64,000 nucleotides of DNA from Blastococcus sp. CT_GayMR16 (GCF_004570875.1 NZ_SPQK01000012.1:1-64000), one strand, 5' to 3'; counted from the stretch's first letter, positions 40,590 to 48,770 are shown. Program-made: numbers and translations. Notes: a model not told the origin generated them from the letters alone.

Positions 40590-40620
40590 GAGTGCTAACT
40601 CCAGCAAGCGGATTGCTAGC
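40590..40620 (-). promoter_or_regulatory. GTGCTAAC and TGCTAGCA motifs upstream of the ferritin-like gene
   Basis: GTGCTAAC (40592-40599) and TGCTAGCA (40614-40621) lie 28-57 bases before the start. The first is the reverse complement of GTTAGCAC at 41487-41494 before the MMPL gene, so one regulator might bind both. Confidence 0.3.
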
Positions 40621-40631
40621 AGTGAAACAGG

Positions 40632-41390
40632 TCACGCACGTTCGAGCTCGGCGTACGCGTCGGCCACCCCGAGCACCCGGGCGAGGCCGTGCAGCTCGGC
40701 CTCGAACATGGGCTCGGCATCGTTGAGCGCGAACTTCAGGTGCCCGAAGATCTCCATGCAGACCAGGCCGTAGAGCCGGATCCAGCAGGACAGGAACACC
40801 TGCATGACCCCCAGCGGCAGCTGCACCGGGAACTTCGCGCACCAGGCGTGCAGCTGCTCCTGCAGCGGCGGCTCGATCTCGTCGTCGGCCGGGATCGGGA
40901 AACGCCGCTCCATGTAGATCTCCGCGACCAGGACGGCGAACACCGCACCGAACCGCGCCGCGGCGAGCTCCGCCGGGCTGTCGTCGTGGCCCGGCATGCC
41001 GTGGGCCGGCACGACGCCGTCGCCGGCGCTGCCGAACAGGAGCCCGAACTCGGCGTGGTGCGTGGTGGCCCAGCGCCGGAACTCGCGGCTGCAGGCGAGC
41101 AGCTGGATCGGCGCGGTCGCCGGGCGGGCGGCGTCCCGCGCGGCTTCGAGGACGGTGACGAGCTCGTCGTAGAGGTCGGCGACGACGTTCTCGACCAGGT
41201 CCTCGCGGCTGCTGAAGTAGCGGTAGAGCGCCGGCGCGGTCATGCCCATCTCGCGGGCCACCGCGCGCAGCGCCAGCCCGTCGACCCCCTGGTCGACGAG
41301 CACCTGCCGCGCGGTCTCCTTGATCTCACGCACCGTGTCGGCGCGCGCCCGGTCGCGGCGACTCACCGGTTCCACAGGCAGTTCCGCCAT
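40632..41390 (-). CDS. TetR family regulator with WHG-type ligand domain
   Basis: A 252-residue repressor. DNA-binding helices: VREIKETARQVLVDQGVDGLALRAVAREMGMTAPALYRYFSSREDLVENVV. The ligand domain contains REFRRWATTHHAEFGLLFGSAG, typical of the WHG C-terminal group. ATG 41390 (MAELPVEP) has AAGGA upstream; the frame extends back to 41426. It is divergent from the MMPL gene with 114 bases between starts, and a palindrome at 41456-41465 is a likely operator. It probably represses the transporter and itself until an effector lipid or drug binds. Confidence 0.9.
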   Translation of the reverse strand: MAELPVEPVSRRDRARADTVREIKETARQVLVDQGVDGLALRAVAREMGMTAPALYRYFSSREDLVENVVADLYDELVTVLEAARDAARPATAPIQLLACSREFRRWATTHHAEFGLLFGSAGDGVVPAHGMPGHDDSPAELAAARFGAVFAVLVAEIYMERRFPIPADDEIEPPLQEQLHAWCAKFPVQLPLGVMQVFLSCWIRLYGLVCMEIFGHLKFALNDAEPMFEAELHGLARVLGVADAYAELERA

Positions 41391-41455
41391 CTGATCCTTG
41401 CCTTCCAGCGCGCCGTGTCTTGACATCAGTAAACGGTGTATGCAGAGTAAGCGCC

Positions 41456-41465
41456 GTTAGCTAAC
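41456..41465. promoter_or_regulatory. candidate TetR operator between the regulator and MMPL genes
   Basis: GTTAGCTAAC is a perfect 10-base palindrome in the divergent intergenic region. GGTGT (41435-41439) and ACACC (41464-41468) extend the symmetry loosely, and GTTAGCAC (41487-41494) repeats half of it. Confidence 0.5.
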
Positions 41466-41504
41466 ACCATTCACATCCGCACCGACGTTAGCACTGGAGA
41501 CCCC

Positions 41505-43697
41505 ATGTTCGAGGCCCTCGGCCGAGTGATCTACCGCCGGCGCCGCTGGGTGGTGGCGCTGACACTGGCCTTCGTCGCCTTCGCCGGAGTCTGGGGTACC
41601 GGCGTCTTCGGCGCGATGACCGGCGGCGGGTTCGAGGATCCAGACAGTGACAGCTCCCGCGCTTCCGAGGTGGCCGCGCGCGAGCTCGGCCGGGACTCCT
41701 CCGACGTCGTCGTCCTCTACCGCAGTGCGGACCTGACCGTCGACGACCCCGGCTACCGGAGCTCGGTGGACGGCTCCCTGCGCGCGCTGCCCGACGGCCT
41801 CGTCGACCGGACGACGACGTTCTGGAGCAGCGGCTCGCCGGCGCTGGTCAGCACCGACCGCCAGTCGACCTTCGCCGTCCTGCAGCTCACCGACGGCGAG
41901 GACGAGGAGGCCATCGCGCAGATCCGCGACGACCTGAGCGCCCCCGGGCTCGAGACGCAGATCGGCGGCAACGCCGTCATCAACACCGACATCAACGACC
42001 GGGTCAGCAGCGACATCGCCCGCGCCGAGTCCATCTCGCTGCCGATCCTCACGGTGCTGCTCGTGATCATCTTCGGCAGCTTCGCCGCGGCGAGCCTGCC
42101 CCTGGCGATCGGCATCACGGCGATCCTCGGCGCCTTCACCGCGCTGCGCGGCTTCTCGATGTTCACCGACGTCTCGATCTTCGCCGTCAACATCGTCACG
42201 ATCATCGGCCTGGGCCTGGCCATCGACTACGGCCTGTTCATGGTCAGCCGGTTCCGCGAGGAGATCCGCCGCCAGCCGGACGTCGAGACCGCCCTGGCGC
42301 GGACGATGGCGACCGCGGGGCGCACCGTGGCGGTCTCCGGCATCACGGTCGCGATCTCGCTGGCCGGGCTGCTCATCTTCCCGCAGGTCTTCCTGCGCTC
42401 GATGGGCTTCGGCGGGATGAGCGCCGTCCTCGTGGCGATGCTCGCCGCCCTGACGCTGCTCCCCGCCCTGCTGGCGATGCTCGGCCCGAAGGTCGATGCG
42501 CTCTCGGTCCGGCCGTGGCTGCGGCGCGTCTTCCGGCGCCCGGTCGGAGCACCCCCGACCGAGGACAGCGGCGTCTGGTTCCGCATCGCGCACGGCGTGA
42601 TGCGCCGGCCGGTTCTCGTCACCCTCGTCACGGTGGCGGTCCTCGTCGGGCTGGCCCTGCCCTTCCTGCGGGTGGAGTTCGGCGGCATCGACGAGCGGGC
42701 GCTGCCCGCCGGCACGGAGAGCCGGGTGGTCGCCGAGACGATCAGGACCTACTTCCCGGCCGACCCCTCCGGCCCGATCGAGGCGGTCGTGACGCTCCCG
42801 GACGCGGTCGACTCCCCCGCGGGCGGCGCCGCGCTGCAGTCCTACGTGGACGCGGTCGCCGACGTCCCCGGGGTGGACGGCGCCACCGTGACCGGCGCGG
42901 CGGGCGAGACCGCGCGGGTGGCCATCGCCTACGCCGGCGACCCCATGGCCGAGGAGGCCCGGGCGCTGGTGAACGCGGTCCGCGACGTGCCGGCCCCGCC
43001 CGGTGGCGAGGTGCTGGTCGGCGGGCAGAGCGCGGTGCTCACCGATCTGCTGGAAAGCCTCGGTGCCTTGCTGCCGTGGATGGCGCTGATCGTCGTCAGC
43101 ACCACCTTCGTGCTGCTGTTCCTGGCCTTCGGCTCGATCGTCCTGCCGGTCAAGGCCCTGGTGATGAACGTGCTGTCCATCGGCGCCTCGTTCGGCGCGC
43201 TGGTGTGGATCTTCCAGGACGGCCACCTGTCGGGCTTCCTGGACTTCACGCCGACGGGCTTCGTGGAGGCGACCCAGCCGATCCTGGTGCTGGCGATCAT
43301 CTTCGGGCTGTCGATGGACTACGAGGTCTTCCTGATGTCGAGGATCCGCGAGCAGTACGACCTGACCGGCGACAACACGACGGCGGTCGCAACCGGTCTG
43401 CAGCGGACCGGCGGCATCATCACCAGCGCGGCCCTGCTGCTGCTCGTGGTGATCGCGGCGTTCTCGCTGTCGGGGATCACCTTCATCAAGATGATCGGCG
43501 TCGCGATGCTGATCGCGGTCGTGGTCGACGCGACGATCGTCCGGATCCTGCTGGTGCCGGCCACGATGCGGCTGCTCGGCAACGCGAACTGGTACGCACC
43601 CGGTCCGCTGCGGCGGCTCTACGCCCGGTACGGCATCCGGGAGTCCGACGGCGAGCAGTCCGCCGAGCCGACGCGGGAGCTCGCCGGCGCCCGCTGA
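41505..43697 (+). CDS. MMPL-type RND membrane transporter
   Basis: A 730-residue inner-membrane exporter of the MMPL branch of the RND superfamily, which pumps lipids or drugs using the proton gradient. It has twelve spans in two repeats, each with an outer loop. The relay pairs are seen in IIGLGLAIDYGLFMVSRFREE (first half) and IIFGLSMDYEVFLMSRIREQY (second half). The outer loops read GFEDPDSDSSRASEVAARELG and ALPAGTESRVVAETIRTYFPA. ATG 41505 has GGAG upstream. Control by the divergent TetR gene is strongly suggested by the shared operator region. Confidence 0.9.
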   Translation: MFEALGRVIYRRRRWVVALTLAFVAFAGVWGTGVFGAMTGGGFEDPDSDSSRASEVAARELGRDSSDVVVLYRSADLTVDDPGYRSSVDGSLRALPDGLVDRTTTFWSSGSPALVSTDRQSTFAVLQLTDGEDEEAIAQIRDDLSAPGLETQIGGNAVINTDINDRVSSDIARAESISLPILTVLLVIIFGSFAAASLPLAIGITAILGAFTALRGFSMFTDVSIFAVNIVTIIGLGLAIDYGLFMVSRFREEIRRQPDVETALARTMATAGRTVAVSGITVAISLAGLLIFPQVFLRSMGFGGMSAVLVAMLAALTLLPALLAMLGPKVDALSVRPWLRRVFRRPVGAPPTEDSGVWFRIAHGVMRRPVLVTLVTVAVLVGLALPFLRVEFGGIDERALPAGTESRVVAETIRTYFPADPSGPIEAVVTLPDAVDSPAGGAALQSYVDAVADVPGVDGATVTGAAGETARVAIAYAGDPMAEEARALVNAVRDVPAPPGGEVLVGGQSAVLTDLLESLGALLPWMALIVVSTTFVLLFLAFGSIVLPVKALVMNVLSIGASFGALVWIFQDGHLSGFLDFTPTGFVEATQPILVLAIIFGLSMDYEVFLMSRIREQYDLTGDNTTAVATGLQRTGGIITSAALLLLVVIAAFSLSGITFIKMIGVAMLIAVVVDATIVRILLVPATMRLLGNANWYAPGPLRRLYARYGIRESDGEQSAEPTRELAGAR

Positions 43698-43706
43698 ACC
43701 CCGAGG

Positions 43707-43919
43707 TCAGACGGTCGCGGGGGTCTGCTCCGAGGGGACCGGGGGGCGCGGGCGCACGCGGAAACGCAGGACCGGCTGGGTGTCGTCGTTCTCCAGAGGA
43801 CGCGGGGCCAGCCGGATCCGGCGTGCCGGGAGCTGGGACGGCGGCATGAGCTTCCCGCAGCCGACGCAGTACCGGCCTCGCTGCTCGACGGCGTTGCAGT
43901 GCGCGCACGACGACGACAT
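43707..43919 (-). CDS. small zinc-ribbon protein
   Basis: A 70-residue protein. MSSSCAHCNAVEQRGRYCVGCGKLMPPS gives a CxxC...CxxC zinc ribbon. The basic tail is Pro/Arg-rich with no other domain. ATG 43919 follows an excellent ribosome site (GAGGAGG). A stop ten bases from the MMPL stop makes the two genes convergent. A nucleic-acid or protein docking role is common for such ribbons. Confidence 0.75.
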   Translation of the reverse strand: MSSSCAHCNAVEQRGRYCVGCGKLMPPSQLPARRIRLAPRPLENDDTQPVLRFRVRPRPPVPSEQTPATV

Positions 43920-44035
43920 GGTGCCTCCTCGAACTGGTGCATCCCCGCGATCGGGTCCGGGCGGACCTTCCCAGGTCAGGACGACGGATCTGGACGGTTC
44001 CCGTTGCGTGGGACGAGCCGTAACCGGACCGTCAC

Positions 44036-44506
44036 CTAACCCTCGGGCCCGAGGCGCTCCATCAGCCGGTCGAGGAAGCCGACCTGCCCCTCTCCCAGCT
44101 TGGTGCGGGCGTCGTCGAGGGCGACCCACGCCGCCCGGTCGATCTCGGGGAACTCCTGCATCCGGCCCGAGCGCGGCGGCCACTCCAGCTCGAAGGTGTT
44201 GCTGACCGCGGCCGAGGCGTCGAGATCGCCCTCCGCCGCCCAGACCGTGAGCACCTTGCTGCTGGTCGTGCGGAGTTCGCCGAGCGGCACGAAGTCCGCC
44301 GCGGGAACCGGCGTCCCCAATTCCTCCTCGAACTCGCGGCAGGCGACGGTGAAGGGGTCCTCTCCCGGCCCGTACTCGCCCTTCGGGATCGACCAGCCGC
44401 CGTCGTCCTTCCGCGCCCAGAACGGGCCACCCATGTGCCCGATCAGCACCTCTCGGCCGGCCGCGCCCATGCGGTGCAGCAGGATCCCGGCGCTCGTGCG
44501 CGGCAA
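44036..44506 (-). CDS. Nudix hydrolase
   Basis: A 156-residue Nudix enzyme that cleaves nucleoside diphosphate-linked compounds. The Nudix box is complete: GEYGPGEDPFTVACREFEEELGT, with WSIPKGEY just before it. The start is TTG 44506 (LPRTSAGILLHRMGA), supported by GGGGGAC upstream. No ATG or GTG fits better at the family start. Substrate preference cannot be read from the sequence. Sanitation of oxidised nucleotides or dinucleotide hydrolysis are the usual roles. Confidence 0.9.
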   Translation of the reverse strand: MPRTSAGILLHRMGAAGREVLIGHMGGPFWARKDDGGWSIPKGEYGPGEDPFTVACREFEEELGTPVPAADFVPLGELRTTSSKVLTVWAAEGDLDASAAVSNTFELEWPPRSGRMQEFPEIDRAAWVALDDARTKLGEGQVGFLDRLMERLGPEG

Positions 44507-44549
44507 CCGTCCCCCGTCCTCGTCGGTACAGCGACTGTAAGAGCCCAGC

Positions 44550-45149
44550 TCAGACGAGCGTCGTCCCGCGGGCGCCGAGGCTCTGCCAGTACTCGTTGAG
44601 CGCGTTGTTCGTCCGGATGAACCAGATGAAGGGCCCGACGAGGATCAACATGCCGGGGAAGAACCACAGCCCGGTGACGGCGCTGACCGGCGGCTCCTGC
44701 CCCCGGCGCGAGTACAGCTGACCCACCTCGTGACTCAGCAGGTACGGGTTCACGAAGCCGACGAAGATCGCGAGCACCAGCGCCAGGACGCCGCCGAGGC
44801 CCTCACCGCTGTGCCGCTTCATCTCCTCGTGGGTCTGGAAGTAGTAGACGAAGCCCCAGATCCCGAGGGTGACGAAGAACAGCAGGATGATCATCCCAGT
44901 GGGGCGGATCTGCCCGATCGGGCCCTGCGGCTGGGCGTACTGCGCGTAGGCCGGCGCGCCCGGCATGGGCTGGCCCCCGTAGCCCGGCTGGCCGTAGCCG
45001 TACGGCGGCGGCTCCTGCCCGTACTGCTCCTGGCCGTACTGGGGCTGTCCGTACTGGGGCTGTCCGTACTGGGGCTGCTGGCCGTAGGGCGGCTGCTGCG
45101 GCTGCTCCGGGTAGGACTGCGGCGTAGCTGGCTTCTCCGGCGTGGTCAT
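44550..45149 (-). CDS. DUF4234 membrane protein with YGQ-rich N-terminus
   Basis: A 199-residue protein. The first 90 residues are low-complexity (PPYGQQPQYGQPQYGQ and so on), cytoplasmic and rich in Tyr, Gln and Pro. The DUF4234 domain follows: MIILLFFVTLGIWGFVYYFQTHEEMKRHSG, LALVLAIFVGFVNPYLLSHEV and TGLWFFPGMLILVGPFIWFIRTNNALNEYW. It is a paralogue of the protein at 46802-47422 (FQSHDEMKRHTGDGIGGVMAL). ATG 45149 has AGGGAG upstream. Function unknown; the repeat segment suggests assembly or condensation. Confidence 0.8.
   Translation of the reverse strand: MTTPEKPATPQSYPEQPQQPPYGQQPQYGQPQYGQPQYGQEQYGQEPPPYGYGQPGYGGQPMPGAPAYAQYAQPQGPIGQIRPTGMIILLFFVTLGIWGFVYYFQTHEEMKRHSGEGLGGVLALVLAIFVGFVNPYLLSHEVGQLYSRRGQEPPVSAVTGLWFFPGMLILVGPFIWFIRTNNALNEYWQSLGARGTTLV
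45036..45077. repeat. 15-base tandem repeat in the YGQ-rich segment
   Basis: The unit GTACTGGGGCTGTCC repeats at 45036, 45051 and, shortened, 45066. On the minus strand it codes QPQYG units of the DUF4234 protein. Copy number could vary between strains. Confidence 0.8.
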
Positions 45150-45303
45150 GGCCGTGCTCCCTGTCGTCGGTGCCGTCATCGCGGCTCGAAACGGAACCTA
45201 GGGGATCAGATGCTGCACCCTCGGCAGCGTCCGTCGGGCGTTCTGCCGCGTCATGCGGCGTGCCCCCCGGATTCCGCCAGCCCCCTGGGGTTCACTGCCC
45301 GTC

Positions 45304-45323
45304 GGCTGCACATCGGTGCAGCC
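45304..45323 (+). promoter_or_regulatory. perfect hairpin upstream of the small membrane protein
   Basis: GGCTGCAC (45304-45311) pairs with GTGCAGCC (45316-45323) around ATCG. It lies 21 bases before GTG 45345 and could be an operator or mRNA leader hairpin. Confidence 0.45.
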
Positions 45324-45344
45324 GCTGTACCGAGAGGGAACCCC

Positions 45345-45521
45345 GTGCGCATCTCGCTGTTCGGCCTGATCTACCTGGCCATCGGGGTCGTCGTCGCCCT
45401 GACCAACGGCTACAACAGCGTCGCCGGAGTGTCGGAGATCCTGTCGCTGATCATCGCCGTCGTGCTGTGGCCGGCCGTGCTGTTCGGCGTCGACCTGCAC
45501 CTGCCGCCGATCGCGACCTGA
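45345..45521 (+). CDS. 58-residue two-span membrane protein
   Basis: VRISLFGLIYLAIGVVVALTNGYNSVAG is the first span and ILSLIIAVVLWPAVLFGVDL the second. GTG 45345 has GAGAGGGA upstream. The short hairpin-like protein is too small for an enzyme and may help assemble or regulate another membrane protein. It converges on the enoyl-CoA hydratase gene with three bases between stops. Confidence 0.65.
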   Translation: MRISLFGLIYLAIGVVVALTNGYNSVAGVSEILSLIIAVVLWPAVLFGVDLHLPPIAT

Positions 45522-45524
45522 GGC

Positions 45525-46310
45525 TCAGCGCCCCGTCCACTCCGGTGGGCGCTTCTCCAGGTAGGCGGCGATGCCCTCGGCCCGGTCCTCGCTCAGGTAC
45601 GGGTTGGGCCCGACGTCCAGGCGCAGCGCCTGCCACAGCGGAAGCTCCAGGCCCTTGACCGCGGTCTCCTTCATGCGGCGCACGCTGATCGGGGCGTTGG
45701 ACGCGATCCGCTCGGCCAACTGCAGCGCCGTCCCGAGGACGTCGTCGGTGATCCGGTTGACCAGGCCCCACCGCTCGGCGAACTCGCTGGTCACGTAGTC
45801 GCCGGTCAGCAGCATCTCCATCGCGATCCCCATCGGGACGCGCTTGGGCAGCACCACGGAGCCGAAGTTGGCGCCCATGCCGATCTGCGCCTCCGGCAGA
45901 CCCAGCGTGATCCCGGGCGCGGCGACGCGGAGGTCGCAGGCGAGCGCGAGCTCGAAACCGCCGGCGACGGCGGCGCCGTTCAGCGCGGCCACGATCGGCA
46001 CCGGGGTCTCGGTGACCACTTCGAAGACGTTGCGGCCGGGCCGGTTCATCGGCGGCCGGAAGCGCTCCCCCCGCTCGTCGGCCGCGCGGATCTCCTTGAG
46101 GTCGAACCCGGCACAGAAGGCGGGGCCGTTCCCGGTGAGGACGACGGCGCGGACGCCGTCCGCGACGCAGCCGAGGAACTGCTCGACGAGGTCGGCCTGG
46201 AGCGCGGTCGAGAGCGCGTTGCGGCGCTCGGGCCGGTCGAGGGTGAGGACGCGGATGTGCCCGCGGTCCTCGACGATCAGTCCGGACTCGAGCCGCTGCG
46301 GGTTCCCCAT
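45525..46310 (-). CDS. enoyl-CoA hydratase/isomerase family protein
   Basis: A 261-residue crotonase-fold enzyme acting on acyl-CoA. It begins VEDRGHIRVLTLDRPERRNALS. The oxyanion hole is seen in GPAFCAGFDLKEI and ALNGAAVAGGFELALACDLRVAA. The second catalytic region LPEAQIGMGANFGSVVLPKRVP has Glu-Ala before Gln. ATG 46310 is the family start. It stands alone between small membrane-protein genes, so beta-oxidation or a side pathway both fit. Confidence 0.9.
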   Translation of the reverse strand: MGNPQRLESGLIVEDRGHIRVLTLDRPERRNALSTALQADLVEQFLGCVADGVRAVVLTGNGPAFCAGFDLKEIRAADERGERFRPPMNRPGRNVFEVVTETPVPIVAALNGAAVAGGFELALACDLRVAAPGITLGLPEAQIGMGANFGSVVLPKRVPMGIAMEMLLTGDYVTSEFAERWGLVNRITDDVLGTALQLAERIASNAPISVRRMKETAVKGLELPLWQALRLDVGPNPYLSEDRAEGIAAYLEKRPPEWTGR

Positions 46311-46333
46311 GGGCCGATCATCGCCCAGCGGGC

Positions 46334-46801
46334 CTACTTGTTGGAGCGGACGGCCTGGACGACGGCTGTCCCGCCGAGGAGCGCCACGCCCGGCACGAAC
46401 AGCCACATCGGCCAGAAGTATTCGGGCTCGCCGTTGCCGAGGCTCACCAGCAGCCAGACCGTCAGGTTGATCGCGACGACCATTCCCCAGATGCCCCAGA
46501 GGATCTTCAGCGCCAGCGGGAGACCGGCGGCGCCCGAGCGGACGGCGACCGGCCGGACCGGCTTCGTCGGCGGCACCGGCCGGGCCGCGGCCACGGGCAC
46601 CGACGGGGCGGCGGCGTGCACGGGGAGGTCGGTGAAGAGCTGGTCGAGGTCGCGGTAGGTGACCGCCGAATAGGCCAGCGCCAGCCGGTTGTCGTACTCG
46701 AGGAGGTCCAGCCGGCCCTCACCCAGGGCGGCCCGCAGTCGGTCGGCGGCGGCCTGCCGCTCGGCGTCGGAGACCCGAACCAGCTCGCGATCTGAACTCA
46801 T
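46334..46801 (-). CDS. DUF1707 protein with two membrane spans
   Basis: A 155-residue protein. The DUF1707 domain is ELVRVSDAERQAAADRLRAALGEGRLDLLEYDNRLALAYSAVTYRDLDQLFTDLP. A Pro/Val linker leads to two spans (ILWGIWGMVVAINLTVWLLVSLG and FVPGVALLGGTAVVQAV). It starts at ATG 46801 immediately after the stop of the upstream paralogue (no gap), so the two form an operon. DUF1707 is thought to be a small interaction domain. Its role here is unknown. Confidence 0.85.
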   Translation of the reverse strand: MSSDRELVRVSDAERQAAADRLRAALGEGRLDLLEYDNRLALAYSAVTYRDLDQLFTDLPVHAAAPSVPVAAARPVPPTKPVRPVAVRSGAAGLPLALKILWGIWGMVVAINLTVWLLVSLGNGEPEYFWPMWLFVPGVALLGGTAVVQAVRSNK

Positions 46802-47422
46802 CTAGCGAGCGCCCTCGCTGCGCCAGTACCGGTTGAGCGCGTTGTTGGTCAGCACGAACCAGACGAGCGGGCCGACCAGCAGGAAGATGCCGGGGAAGAA
46901 CCAGAGCCCGGTGAGGGCACTCACCGGCTGCCGCTGTCCGCGGCGCTGGTAGAGGCCGCCGACCTCATGGCTGAGCAGGTACGGCGAGGCCATGTAGGCG
47001 AACAGGCTCACCACGAGCGCCATCACGCCACCGATGCCGTCGCCGGTGTGCCGCTTCATCTCGTCGTGGCTCTGGAAGAGGTAGACGAACGCCCAGATGC
47101 CGAACGTGACGACGAACAGCAGGATCTGCAGCGCGGTCCCCCGCACCTGCCCCACCGGACCGCGCCCCGAGGACATCGGGACGAAGCGGGGTGGCGGGTA
47201 GACCGGGTACTGGGGCTGCGGCGGCGCCAGGGTCGCCGGCCGGGGCAGATCGGCGAACAACCGGTCGAGGTCGCCGTAGGTCACCGCGCCGTAGGCGCCG
47301 GCCAGCCGGGTGTCGTACTCGAGCAGATCCAGCCGGCCGTCCTGGAAGGCAGTCCCGAGCGAGAAGGCCGCGGCCTGCCGCTCGGCATCGGACACCCGCA
47401 ACCGCTCGCGTTCCTCGGCCAT
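46802..47422 (-). CDS. DUF1707-DUF4234 membrane protein
   Basis: A 206-residue protein joining both domains seen separately nearby: DUF1707 (RLRVSDAERQAAAFSLGTAFQDGRLDLLEYDTRLAGAYGAVTYGDLDRLF) and DUF4234 (LLFVVTFGIWAFVYLFQSHDEMKRH, LTGLWFFPGIFLLVGPLVWFVLTNNALNRYW). A short Pro-rich linker joins them. ATG 47422 has GAGGAG upstream; GTG 47428 is a poorer choice. It is the first gene of the pair with the DUF1707 protein. Such paralogue sets often lie together in actinobacteria. Confidence 0.85.
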   Translation of the reverse strand: MAEERERLRVSDAERQAAAFSLGTAFQDGRLDLLEYDTRLAGAYGAVTYGDLDRLFADLPRPATLAPPQPQYPVYPPPRFVPMSSGRGPVGQVRGTALQILLFVVTFGIWAFVYLFQSHDEMKRHTGDGIGGVMALVVSLFAYMASPYLLSHEVGGLYQRRGQRQPVSALTGLWFFPGIFLLVGPLVWFVLTNNALNRYWRSEGAR

Positions 47423-47434
47423 CGCCACTCCTCA

Positions 47435-47461
47435 CGCCGGCTCGATCGTCGCACGCCGGCG
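47435..47461 (-). terminator. weak hairpin between the exonuclease-like gene and the DUF1707 operon
   Basis: CGCCGGC (47435-47441) and GCCGGCG (47455-47461) form a 7-base stem with a 13-base loop, 17 bases after the stop at 47478. Confidence 0.35.
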
Positions 47462-47477
47462 GGTGTTGCGAAACGGA

Positions 47478-48770
47478 TCAGACCGAGAGCGACGCGAGTT
47501 CCGGGCAGCCGGCGCGGTCGTGCCCGGGACGGCGGCAGTGGGTGCAGAGCCGGACGTCGCGGGGTGCCGGCATCGCCCGGGACGCCACGAGGTCCTGGGG
47601 CGAGGTCGGACGCAGCTCGTCGAAGTACGTCGAGAGGCCCAGCGCGCTCGCCGCCGTCCGGAGCTGGCGGATCTGCCCGGTCGTGAGGATCACGTCGGAG
47701 AGTGCGGCGGCGCGCAGGTGCTCGACGAGCCGGCCGTGCAGGGCGTCCACCTGGGCGGCGCCGAGCCCGGCCGAGGCGCCGAGGCGGGTCAGCGTCTGGG
47801 CCTCGCCGCCGAGCAGCCGGCTGTCGGCGAGCGCCTCGGTGACCGTGTCGAGGTAGCGCTGGGCGTCGATCTCCCCGGCGGCCGCGGTGGGCAGCCGGCG
47901 CCGCGCCATCAGGGATGCCATCCACCCGTCGGTGCTCTCGCGCACCTCGACGGGCCGGGTCGTGGGCGGGAGGTCGATGTCGAGCTCGGGCATCGGCCGC
48001 AGTCCGCAGAGGTAGCGCAGGGGCTGACCGTGGACGGCGAGCATCTGCGGCAGGAGGGCCGCGATCGTGCGGACGGCGGCGAGCGCCGCCGTCGTGTCGA
48101 GGGTGGTCCGCCCGGCGTGCCGCGACAGCGTGCGCAGCGTGTGATCGGGGGTGCGCAGCGTCCGGCGGGCCAGCCAGGCCGAGCAGAGCGCGGGGGCGAG
48201 GGGCAGCTGCACGCCGGCGCGGGCGAACTCGGCCGCCAGGAAGCGCTCGACGAAGGCGCCGTCGTGCATCACGACGACCGCGCCGTCCATCCGGTCGAGG
48301 ATCTCGCCGGCGATGTCGGCGAAGGTCGGCGCGCCGCGGACCTCGCTGGTGGAGATGCCGTGGACGAAGACCGGGCCGACGTCGCGGCCGGGGTCGACCA
48401 GGGTCGCGTACTCGTCGTGGACCCGGCCGCTGTCGTCGACGCGGGCGATCGCGATCTCCACGATCCGGTCGCCCTTGGCCGGGGAGAAGCCGGTGGTGGC
48501 GACGTGGACGACCGCGAAGGGGGCGTCCACCTCGAAGCCCGGGCCGTCGCCGCCGTATTGGAACAGCGGGCCGCGCACGCCCGGTTCGGCGACCGCGATC
48601 CGGACCTCGGGACGGCGGGGCTCGGCCGGGACTGACCCGCGCGCGCTAGGGGCGTTCCTGCGGGCCGCGGCAGCCGCCCGCTTCCGGCGGCCGAGCACGA
48701 CCGACACGAGCAGGCCCAGCAGCAGCACGGCACCGGCCAGTGCCACGAGTGCCGTCACGAGCCCGGTCAT
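47478..48770 (-). CDS. membrane-anchored pseudo-exonuclease with CCHC zinc knuckle
   Basis: A 430-residue protein. Residues 3-26 form one span (TALVALAGAVLLLGLLVSVVLG) followed by Arg/Ala-rich residues. Residues 84-230 have the DnaQ-like exonuclease fold (FAVVHVATTGFSPAKGDRIVEIAIARVD, GRDVGPVFVHGISTSEVRGAPTF). Catalytic residues are lost: the DxE motif is His89 and Ala91, the ExoII Asp is Val174, and only a late Asp225 remains. The C-terminus ends with CTHCRRPGHDRAGC (Cys409, Cys412, His417, Cys422), a CX2CX3GHX4C zinc knuckle as in retroviral nucleocapsids. ATG 48770 has GGAGGA upstream. A membrane-held nucleic-acid-binding protein without nuclease activity is the reading. Confidence 0.75.
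   Translation of the reverse strand: MTGLVTALVALAGAVLLLGLLVSVVLGRRKRAAAAARRNAPSARGSVPAEPRRPEVRIAVAEPGVRGPLFQYGGDGPGFEVDAPFAVVHVATTGFSPAKGDRIVEIAIARVDDSGRVHDEYATLVDPGRDVGPVFVHGISTSEVRGAPTFADIAGEILDRMDGAVVVMHDGAFVERFLAAEFARAGVQLPLAPALCSAWLARRTLRTPDHTLRTLSRHAGRTTLDTTAALAAVRTIAALLPQMLAVHGQPLRYLCGLRPMPELDIDLPPTTRPVEVRESTDGWMASLMARRRLPTAAAGEIDAQRYLDTVTEALADSRLLGGEAQTLTRLGASAGLGAAQVDALHGRLVEHLRAAALSDVILTTGQIRQLRTAASALGLSTYFDELRPTSPQDLVASRAMPAPRDVRLCTHCRRPGHDRAGCPELASLSV

Noticed and set aside
40590-40598. GAGTGCTAA, half of a CIRCE heat-shock element, upstream of the ferritin-like gene
   Set aside because: The partner half TTAGCACTC at nine bases is missing, so a CIRCE element is not supported.
45036-45077. 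Three near-identical 15-base units considered as a CRISPR-like or VNTR array
   Set aside because: The units have no spacers and code QPQYG repeats of the DUF4234 protein, so they are protein-coding low-complexity repeats.
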